Source: Nitrospirillum sp034653275 (GTDB lineage: Bacteria; Pseudomonadota; Alphaproteobacteria; Azospirillales; Azospirillaceae). From it: 64,000 bases of DNA. Below are positions 53,983 to 61,958 of this stretch, one piece after another. Location: the NCBI RefSeq assembly GCF_034653275.1, contig NZ_JAYEES010000003.1:992001-1056000 (forward strand), in the 5' to 3' direction. How positions within the stretch are numbered: position 1 is the first letter of the stretch; each line of letters begins with the position of its first letter. Made by a program: the position numbers and the translations under genes. The notes beneath the pieces were generated by a model that saw only the letters and a list, made by a program, of their open reading frames with translations, did no database searches and was not told the origin of the DNA.

Positions 53983-54318
53983 TCAGCGGCCCGCCTGCGC
54001 GCCGGCCTCGGCCGTGGCGCGCGGCACGCGGCCCCGCCATACGGACAGGCATTCCTCGGCGCTCTCGCCGGTACCGATGCAGTACCAGCCGCGGCGATCG
54101 TTGAAGTACAGGCGATAGGTGCCGCGGCGGTCACGCTCGAACCGGAAGACCGGGCGGTCCAGGTTGGGGAAGCGCACGATCAGCTGATCATGGTCGGGCG
54201 CGGTGTGCCGGGTGACCGTTTCCCACAGGCCCCGCTCCAGCTTGGGCTGGGCGACGCTGTTCCACTCGGTCAGATCGAAGGGGGTGAAGCGGGCAGAGGA
54301 GAAGGGGACGACAGTCAT
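53983..54318 (-). CDS. Conserved-looking hypothetical protein
   Basis: 111 residues, no family recognised. The sequence is soluble and looks structured: FTPFDLTEWNSVAQPKLERGLW, then FRFERDRRGTYRLYFNDRRGWYCIGTGESAEECLSVW, with alternating charged and aromatic residues that suggest beta strands. The last 12 residues are A/G-rich. Codon use matches the chromosome. It is divergent from the ATP synthase operon. Confidence 0.65.
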   Translation of the reverse strand: MTVVPFSSARFTPFDLTEWNSVAQPKLERGLWETVTRHTAPDHDQLIVRFPNLDRPVFRFERDRRGTYRLYFNDRRGWYCIGTGESAEECLSVWRGRVPRATAEAGAQAGR

Positions 54319-54354
54319 GACTCACCAGCACTCTGCCACCCTGGATCGGAGGGG

Positions 54355-54377
54355 CCCGGAAGGTTCCGGACTTTTTT
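54355..54377 (+). terminator. Orphan intrinsic terminator ahead of the atp operon
   Basis: CCGGA (54356-54360), loop AGGT, TCCGG (54365-54369), then AC and TTTTTT (54372-54377). No plus-strand gene stands directly upstream. The rest of 54378-54621 is the atp leader: a possible -10 around GATAGTAT (about 54468-54475), no convincing -35, and a CCTGAAATCCTTCAGG hairpin near 54580. Confidence 0.5.
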
Positions 54378-54621
54378 CGTCAGTGCGCCGGGTGGCTTTG
54401 GCGCGATGAGGGGACTATGCGGCCCCAACTGTTAATGGCGCCTTAAAGCCACCCGCTCACCCGTGGGATAGTATGCTTTGGATGGAGTGATGGAGTTGCG
54501 CCCTGCGGCGCCCTGTGTTATGTGCACGACGCCCGACGCCGGGGTGGTTTTCACCCGGTTCGGACCCACATTGCTAAGGCCCTGAAATCCTTCAGGTCTG
54601 CGGATTAACCGAGGTTTCCAG

Positions 54622-55181
54622 GTGGCATCCCAAGGGACAGTCGTATCCGGACTGGCGGCCCGCTACGCGGCGGCGCTGTTCGACCTTGCCGACGAGCAGA
54701 AGGCGCTGGACCAAACCGCGCAGGACCTGACGTCGCTCAAGCAGATTCTCGCCGAAAGCGCGGATCTGCGTCGCGTTGTGCGCAGCCCCGTCCTGTCGCG
54801 TGCCGAGCAGGCCCGCGCCATGGACGCGGTGCTGTCACAGGCGGGCACGTCCGAGCTTGTGCGCAAGTTTATTGGTCTGGTCGCCCAGAACCGCCGGCTT
54901 TTCGCCCTCGATGGCATGATCGCCGCCTTCCTTGCCGAGCTGGCCCAGCGCCGCGGCGAGGAGACGGCCACCGTCATCTCGGCCCGTCCGTTGACCGAGG
55001 AGCAGCTGTCGGCCGTGACCGACGCGCTCAAGAAGTCCCTGGGCTCCAAAGTCTCCGTCGCCGCCAGCGTCGACCCGACGCTGCTGGGCGGCATGATCGT
55101 TAAGGTCGGATCGCGCATGATCGACAGTTCCGTGCGCACCAAACTGACCAAGCTGAAAATCGCCATGAAAGGGGTGGGCTG

Positions 55182-55182
<1 letters not shown>
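54622..55182 (+). CDS. atpH: F0F1 ATP synthase subunit delta
   Basis: Stalk subunit joining F1 to F0. 186 residues from a GTG start. N-terminal helical domain (GLAARYAAALFDLADEQKALD) and C-terminal OSCP-type end with LLGGMIVKVGSRMIDSSVRTKLTKLK. First gene of the F1 cluster; its stop overlaps the atpA start by one base. F0 genes are absent, as usual in alphaproteobacteria where they lie elsewhere. Confidence 0.96.
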
Positions 55183-56711
<1,529 letters not shown>

Positions 56712-56724
56712 TCTCCGTAGCGGC

Positions 56725-56749
56725 GGGCGGCTCCCACGGGGGGCCGCCC
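56725..56749 (+). other. Intercistronic hairpin between atpA and atpG
   Basis: GGGCGGC (56725-56731) pairs with GCCGCCC (56743-56749). No T-run follows, so it is not a classical terminator. It may stabilise mRNA ends or shape the unequal subunit output. Confidence 0.4.
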
Positions 56750-56801
56750 TCCAGTCCAGTTCTCCCCACAAGGGACCTTGTCAAGGAAGTGAAGGCACGG
56801 C

Positions 56802-57692
56802 ATGCCCAGCCTTAAGGACCTCAAGATCCGGATCGACAGCGTCAAGTCGACGCAGAAGATCACCTCGGCCCTGAAGATGGTGGCGGCCAGCAAGCTGCGC
56901 CGCGCCCAGGAACAGGCCGAGGCCGGGCGTCCCTATGCCGAGCGCATGGGCCGCATGCTCTCCTCCCTCGCCGCCAACGTGCCGGCGGGTGCGCAGGGCC
57001 CGAAGCTGATGGCCGGCACCGGTTCCGACAAGACGCATCTGCTGATCGTCCTGACCGGCGACCGCGGCCTGTGCGGCGGCTTCAACGCCACCATCGTCCG
57101 CGAGGCCAAGCGCCAGGTTGCCCGCCTGACGGGCGAAGGCAAGACCGTGAAGCTGCTGACCGTGGGCCGGAAGGGCCGCGACCTGCTGCGTCGCGAGTTC
57201 GGCACGATGATCGTCCACAGCTACGAGAACCTGGGCGGCAAGCGCCTGGGCTTCGCCGACGCGGCCCAGGTCGCGGACAAGGTGCTGGAGCTGTTCGACG
57301 CCGGTGAGTTCGACGTCGCCTCCATCATCTTCAACAAGTTCAAGTCGGCGATGACGCAGATCGTCACCGTTCAGCAGATCGTCCCGTTCGCCGTGGCGGC
57401 CACGACGGAAGAGGCCCCGGCCTCCGCCGAGCCGAAGGCCATCTACGAGTTCGAGCCGTCGGAGGAGGACATCCTCAACGATCTGCTGCCGCGCAACCTT
57501 TCCATCCAGGTGTACACCGCCTTGTTGGAAAGCTCGGCCTCGTTCTTCGGCGCGCAGATGACCGCCATGGACAACGCCACGCGCAACGCCGGCGATACGA
57601 TCAAGAAGCTGACGCTTAACTACAACCGCACGCGCCAGGCCTTCATCACCAAGGAGCTGATCGAGATCATCTCCGGTGCTGAAGCGGTCTGA
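56802..57692 (+). CDS. atpG: F0F1 ATP synthase subunit gamma
   Basis: Central rotor shaft, 296 residues. MPSLKDLKIRIDSVKSTQKITSALKMVAASKLRRAQ at the N-terminus and MDNATRNAGDTIKKLTLNYNRTRQAFITKELIEI at the C-terminus form the long coiled-coil; LTGDRGLCGGFN is the family signature. The insert around TTEEAPASAEPKAIYEFEP is typical of alphaproteobacterial forms. Confidence 0.97.
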   Translation: MPSLKDLKIRIDSVKSTQKITSALKMVAASKLRRAQEQAEAGRPYAERMGRMLSSLAANVPAGAQGPKLMAGTGSDKTHLLIVLTGDRGLCGGFNATIVREAKRQVARLTGEGKTVKLLTVGRKGRDLLRREFGTMIVHSYENLGGKRLGFADAAQVADKVLELFDAGEFDVASIIFNKFKSAMTQIVTVQQIVPFAVAATTEEAPASAEPKAIYEFEPSEEDILNDLLPRNLSIQVYTALLESSASFFGAQMTAMDNATRNAGDTIKKLTLNYNRTRQAFITKELIEIISGAEAV

Positions 57693-57736
57693 CGGCGCCA
57701 CGACAACATTCGCAAGGGTCCGAGGGAGCTTACCCC

Positions 57737-59176
57737 ATGGCTACGACTAACCAGGCGACCAACGCCGTCGGCCGTATCACGCAGGTGCTGGGCGCCGTGG
57801 TGGACGTGCAGTTCGATGCCGAACTGCCCGCCATTCTGAACGCCCTGCACACGCAGAACGAGGGCAAGACCCTTGTGTTCGAAGTCGCCCAGCATCTGGG
57901 TGAGAACACCGTGCGCTGCATCGCCATGGACAGCACGGACGGCCTGGTCCGCGGCGGCGCCGTGACCGACACCGGCGCGCCCATCCAGATGCCGGTGGGC
58001 CCCAATACCCTGGGCCGCATCCTGAACGTCATCGGCGAGCCGATCGACGAGCGTGGCGACGTCGCGTCCGAGAAGACCTACCCCATCCATCGGTCCGCGC
58101 CCGAGTTTGCCGAGCAGGCGACCGACGCGCAGATCCTGGTCACGGGCATTAAGGTCATCGATCTGCTGGCCCCGTACCTGAAGGGTGGCAAGATCGGCCT
58201 GTTCGGCGGCGCCGGCGTGGGCAAGACCGTCACCATCATGGAGCTGATCAACAACGTCGCCAAGGCGCACGGTGGTGTGTCGGTCTTCGCCGGCGTGGGT
58301 GAGCGTACCCGCGAGGGTAACGACCTGTACCACGAGATGATCGAATCGGGCGTCATCAAGCTCGACGGCCCGGGCTCCAAGGTCGCCCTGGTGTACGGCC
58401 AGATGAACGAGCCGCCGGGGGCCCGCGCCCGCGTCGCCCTGTCCGGCCTGACCATCGCGGAATACTTCCGCGACGAGGAAGGCCAGGACGTGCTGCTGTT
58501 CATCGACAACATCTTCCGCTTCACCCAGGCGGGTGCCGAGGTGTCGGCGCTGCTGGGCCGCATCCCGTCGGCGGTGGGTTACCAGCCCACGCTGGCCACC
58601 GACATGGGCGCCCTGCAGGAACGCATCACCTCCACCAAGAAGGGCTCGATCACCTCGGTGCAGGCCGTGTACGTGCCCGCCGACGACCTGACCGACCCGG
58701 CCCCCGCCACCTCGTTCGCCCACCTGGACGCCACGACGGTGCTGAGCCGCGCCATCGCCGAGCAGGCCATCTTCCCGGCCGTGGACCCGCTGGACAGCAC
58801 CTCCCGCGCGCTGGACCCGCGCGTCGTGGGTGAGGAGCACTATCAGACGGCCCGCTCGGTGCAGAAGGTGCTGCAGACCTACAAGTCGCTGCAGGACATC
58901 ATCGCCATCCTGGGCATGGACGAACTGTCGGAAGAGGACAAGCTGACGGTCGCCCGCGCCCGTAAGATCCAGCGCTTCCTGTCCCAGCCCTTCCATGTGG
59001 CCGAAGTGTTCACCGGCACCCCCGGCGTGCTGGTCAGCCTGGAAGACACCATCCGCGCGTTCAAGGGCATCGTGGCCGGCCAGTACGACCACCTGCCGGA
59101 AGCGGCCTTCTACATGGTCGGCACCATCGAGGAAGCCGTCGAGAAGGCCCGCAAGATGGCCGCCGAGGCCGCTTGA
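57737..59176 (+). CDS. atpD: F0F1 ATP synthase subunit beta
   Basis: Catalytic F1 subunit, 479 residues. P-loop GGAGVGKT (157-164), GERTREGNDLYHEM with the catalytic glutamate, LLFIDNIFRFTQAGAEVSALLGRIPSAVGYQPTL and YVPADDLTDPAPATSFAHLDATTVLSR. The 44-base gap after atpG contains TCGCAAGGGTCCGA, which recurs after atpC. Confidence 0.98.
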   Translation: MATTNQATNAVGRITQVLGAVVDVQFDAELPAILNALHTQNEGKTLVFEVAQHLGENTVRCIAMDSTDGLVRGGAVTDTGAPIQMPVGPNTLGRILNVIGEPIDERGDVASEKTYPIHRSAPEFAEQATDAQILVTGIKVIDLLAPYLKGGKIGLFGGAGVGKTVTIMELINNVAKAHGGVSVFAGVGERTREGNDLYHEMIESGVIKLDGPGSKVALVYGQMNEPPGARARVALSGLTIAEYFRDEEGQDVLLFIDNIFRFTQAGAEVSALLGRIPSAVGYQPTLATDMGALQERITSTKKGSITSVQAVYVPADDLTDPAPATSFAHLDATTVLSRAIAEQAIFPAVDPLDSTSRALDPRVVGEEHYQTARSVQKVLQTYKSLQDIIAILGMDELSEEDKLTVARARKIQRFLSQPFHVAEVFTGTPGVLVSLEDTIRAFKGIVAGQYDHLPEAAFYMVGTIEEAVEKARKMAAEAA

Positions 59177-59193
59177 TCGCCTGACGTGTACCA

Positions 59194-59229
59194 GGACGGA
59201 AGGGGCGTGCCCCTTCCGTCCGTTTTCTT
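59194..59229 (+). terminator. Intrinsic terminator between atpD and atpC
   Basis: GGACGGAAGGGGC (59194-59206) and GCCCCTTCCGTCC (59209-59221) are perfect 13-base arms with a GT loop, followed by GTTTTCTT. It meets all requirements of a Rho-independent terminator yet lies inside the operon, 17 bases after the atpD stop and 68 before atpC. Confidence 0.75.
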
Positions 59230-59296
59230 ACCCGTGCGGTCGGTCGCAAGGCCGTGAATCGCACGACTGAACAAGTCGCTGAACGGAAGCCCCATC

Positions 59297-59722
59297 ATGG
59301 CCGATAAGGTTGAATTCGAGCTGGTGTCGCCGGAAAAGCTGCTGGTTTCCCAGCCGGTCGACATGGTGGTCGTCCCGGGCACTGAAGGCTACCTGGGCGC
59401 CCTGCCGGGCCACGCGCCCCTGATCACCACGCTGAAGCCGGGCGTCATCGACATCTACCTCGATGGCATCACCACCATCAGCAACCGCATCTTCGTCGCC
59501 GGCGGCTTCGCCGAGGTGACCGAGACGCGCTGCACCGTGCTGGCGGAAGAGGCGATCGAGGTCGCGGCCCTGGACCGTGCGGCCGTGGAGCAGCAGGTGA
59601 AGGATCTGGCGGAGGACGTGGCCGACGCCGCCACCGACGTCGAGAAGCGCGCCGCCGAGGCGAAGCTGCTGGTCGCCCAGGCCAAGCTGGAAGCCCTCGG
59701 CACCGGCCCGGCCGCCCACTAA
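59297..59722 (+). CDS. atpC: F0F1 ATP synthase subunit epsilon
   Basis: Regulatory subunit of the F1 rotor, 141 residues. N-terminal beta sandwich (FELVSPEKLLVSQPVDMVVVPGTEGYLGALPGHAPLITTLKPGVI) and a helical C-terminal domain that is A/E-rich. Last gene of the cluster. The terminator before it suggests lower or separately controlled expression. Confidence 0.96.
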   Translation: MADKVEFELVSPEKLLVSQPVDMVVVPGTEGYLGALPGHAPLITTLKPGVIDIYLDGITTISNRIFVAGGFAEVTETRCTVLAEEAIEVAALDRAAVEQQVKDLAEDVADAATDVEKRAAEAKLLVAQAKLEALGTGPAAH

Positions 59723-59761
59723 GGGTTGGTCTCGGGTAGTTGAGAGCGAATCGCAAGGGTC

Positions 59762-59797
59762 CGAAGGGGGCTAGGACATCGTGCCTAGCCCCCTTCG
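59762..59797 (+). terminator. Terminator-like hairpin after atpC
   Basis: CGAAGGGGGCTAGG (59762-59775) pairs perfectly with CCTAGCCCCCTTCG (59784-59797), 14 base pairs and an 8-base loop, 39 bases after the atpC stop. No long T-run. Confidence 0.65.
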
Positions 59798-59875
59798 CCC
59801 TTAGGCAGACCGCCTAGGACGTAAGCCCAGCCCCTTGATTTAGCACAATAGTTCCACCCTTGACGGGTGGGCATT

Positions 59876-59990
59876 TTGCCGATCGGCGGCATCGTGCTAG
59901 CTTGGCGCCTTGCCGAGCTTGGCGGGTGTTACGAATTTGTGGCATACCGGCCGGTGGGGCGTCGCGAAAAGCCCGCCGGCTTTCTTGTTT
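59876..59990 (+). ncRNA. Candidate small RNA or attenuated leader upstream of the diiron gene
   Basis: A promoter-like pair TTGCCG (59876-59881), 16 bases, TAGCTT (59898-59903) is followed about 45 bases later by a G/C hairpin (59950-59960 with 59971-59980) and TTTCTTGTTT, an intrinsic terminator. The transcript would be about 80 nucleotides. The remaining parts of 59798-60132 hold no gene. Confidence 0.3.
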
Positions 59991-60132
59991 CCGGGCGGAC
60001 CTTTTCGAATTGAGTGGGGTTCGATCGTCGCAGTGGGGGCACGGCGGCGGCATCGGGCCCGTATAATGGTCATCGGATGCCGGCACCCGGAAGCGAAGGC
60101 GCCGGCCCTGGGGCACGAAGAACGGAACGCGC

Positions 60133-60993
60133 ATGGCAGACGTCAACGGCACGGAATCTCAGACTACGGACTCCCGCAACGGTCATTGGACGGTTGCCGG
60201 CCTGCCCTGGGACAAGCTGGACCGGTCCAAGGTCAACCCCGATATCCTGAAGCTCATCAAGGCCGCCGCCTTGGTGGAGTACAACGGTGACAGCTACGCC
60301 GACTACCTGTGCAATGTCTTCGCCGACAACGCGGAGTTTTGCCGGACGGCCCGCCAGTGGGCGGTTGAGGAAGTGCAGCATGGCGAGGCCCTGGGCGCCT
60401 GGGCCGAGCGCGTGGACCCCAGCTGGAACTTCCAGGCGGCGGTGAAACGCTTCCGCGAAGGCTACAAGATCGACATCGACGTCAGCCAGTCGGTGCGCGG
60501 CTCCCGCGCCGGTGAACTGGTGGCGCGCTGCATCGTCGAAACCGGCACCAGCAGCTATTACACCGCCCTGGCCGAGGCCACGGATGAGCCGGTGCTGAAG
60601 CAGATCTGCCGCCACATCGCGGCCGATGAATTCCGGCACTACAAGCTGTTCTACGATTACCTGGGCGATTATCTGACCCAGGAGCGCCTGGGCAAGTTCG
60701 GCCGCCTGCGCATCTCCCTCTCGCGCATCAACGAGACGGAGGATGATGAGCTGTCCTTCGCCTATCACGCCGCCAACAATGACGAGGGCGCGCCCTATCA
60801 CCGCGAGACGGCCTTCGCCAACTACGTGCGCCGGGCCTACAGCTATTACCGTCCCCACCACTTGGACCGCATGGTCGCCATGGTGTTCAAGGCCAGCGGC
60901 CTGAAGCCCCAAGGCTGGCTGCACGACGTGGCCTCGCGCTACGCCTACAAGCGCATGATGAAGAAGGCTGGCGTGCCGCCCCTGGCCGCCTGA
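60133..60993 (+). CDS. Ferritin-like diiron domain protein
   Basis: 286 residues. The four helices carry E49 (VEYNGDSY), E80-x2-H83 (EEVQH), E136 (IVETGTSSYY) and E166-x2-H169 (DEFRHYKLF): two ExxH pairs and two single glutamates, the full ligand set of a carboxylate-bridged diiron site. It resembles acyl-ACP desaturase or rubrerythrin-like oxidases, but the substrate is unknown. The C-terminal 80 residues are helical and basic. Monocistronic, ended by a bidirectional terminator. Confidence 0.8.
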   Translation: MADVNGTESQTTDSRNGHWTVAGLPWDKLDRSKVNPDILKLIKAAALVEYNGDSYADYLCNVFADNAEFCRTARQWAVEEVQHGEALGAWAERVDPSWNFQAAVKRFREGYKIDIDVSQSVRGSRAGELVARCIVETGTSSYYTALAEATDEPVLKQICRHIAADEFRHYKLFYDYLGDYLTQERLGKFGRLRISLSRINETEDDELSFAYHAANNDEGAPYHRETAFANYVRRAYSYYRPHHLDRMVAMVFKASGLKPQGWLHDVASRYAYKRMMKKAGVPPLAA

Positions 60994-61011
60994 AGACGTT
61001 TCCTCGCGTTG

Positions 61012-61058
61012 GAAAAGAAGACGCCGCCCAGGGCAACCCGGGCGGCGTTTCTGCTTTT
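61012..61058. terminator. Bidirectional terminator between the diiron gene and rppH
   Basis: ACGCCGCCC (61021-61029) pairs with GGGCGGCGT (61040-61048) around an inner GGG/CCC. It is followed by TTCTGCTTTT on the plus strand and by a T-rich stretch (AAAAGAAG complement) on the minus strand, serving both convergent genes. Confidence 0.8.
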
Positions 61059-61064
61059 ACAGCC

Positions 61065-61541
61065 TCAAACCAGGTGTCGGAAGGCGGCCACCACTTGCGT
61101 GTAGATGTCGCGCTTGAAGGGGACGATCAGGTCGACCGTCCGTTCCAGCGGCACCCATTGCCAGGCGTCGAACTCGGGGTGCTCGGTGTCCAGGTTGATG
61201 TCGCCGTCCTGGCCGGTGAAACGGCAGGCCAGCCACTTCTGCTTCTGGCCACGGTACTTGCCCTTCCATGCCACGCCCACCAGTTCGGGCGGCAGGTCGT
61301 AGCGCAGCCACTCGGCCGTTTCCTCCAGGATCGTGGCGTGGTCGGTGCCGATTTCCTCCATCAGTTCGCGCAGGCCGGCTTCCGCCGCCGTCTCGCCCTT
61401 GTCGATGCCGCCCTGGGGCATCTGCCAGGCGCCAGGGGTGTCACGCCGCTGGCCGACGAACACCAGGCCTTGGGCGTTCAGCAGACAGATGCCGACACAG
61501 GGGCGGTAGGGCAGGGTGCTGGGATCGACCGGCTTCGTCAT
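61065..61541 (-). CDS. rppH: RNA pyrophosphohydrolase RppH
   Basis: Nudix enzyme that removes pyrophosphate from 5' triphosphate mRNA ends and starts decay. 158 residues. YRPCVGICLLN start, Nudix box G44-x5-E50-x7-R58-E59-x2-E62-E63-x-G65 (GGIDKGE...RELMEEIG), and KGQKQKWL-like YRGQKQKWLACRF. The start at 61541 is used; an upstream ATG adds 19 unlike residues. Confidence 0.95.
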   Translation of the reverse strand: MTKPVDPSTLPYRPCVGICLLNAQGLVFVGQRRDTPGAWQMPQGGIDKGETAAEAGLRELMEEIGTDHATILEETAEWLRYDLPPELVGVAWKGKYRGQKQKWLACRFTGQDGDINLDTEHPEFDAWQWVPLERTVDLIVPFKRDIYTQVVAAFRHLV

Positions 61542-61958
61542 GGGGCGGGCTCTTCGGAAGGGAAACTGGCGGCAGACTAACGGGTGAGGGCGAGCCAAGC
61601 CAGTATGGCGCCCGAGTCGCGGTGCGGAAAAACGGCGGTCGGACGCGAAGAGGGGCGACCTGCGATAGCGTGCCGATGGCGCGCGTAAGGATAGAACCCA
61701 AATGGCGGCCGGCGGGAACGAGTTGGCGCGATTGCTGCGGTGCTTCCGACAGGAAATATGTCAGCATATATGACCTATTTTCGGCCGAGCGCATCCCTGC
61801 TTAGATGCCACGGTAAGCCGAGGGAACATCGGCGCCGGACCTTGCGGACCCCCAGGCCGCGAGACACCGTTCCTTGGGAAGGCCGCGACCCGACCGCATC
61901 GGGCGATGGCCTGCAAGGCAAGGCAGGGGACCAGTTTCACCCGAGTGGGAGATGCGTT
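61542..61958. other. Divergent upstream region of rppH and the oxidoreductase
   Basis: 417 bases, no gene. It contains an AT-rich patch (about 61750-61790) with the inverted repeat listed separately and a long leader (about 61800-61958) with several small hairpins. A GGGAGATG ribosome region precedes the oxidoreductase ATG at 61959. Confidence 0.6.
61754..61780. promoter_or_regulatory. Inverted repeat, candidate operator of the oxidoreductase gene
   Basis: AAATATGTCA, seven bases, TGACCTATTT: nine of ten arm positions match. It overlaps a possible -10 (AATATG at 61755-61760, 17 bases after TTGCTG at 61732), a layout that fits repression. Confidence 0.4.
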
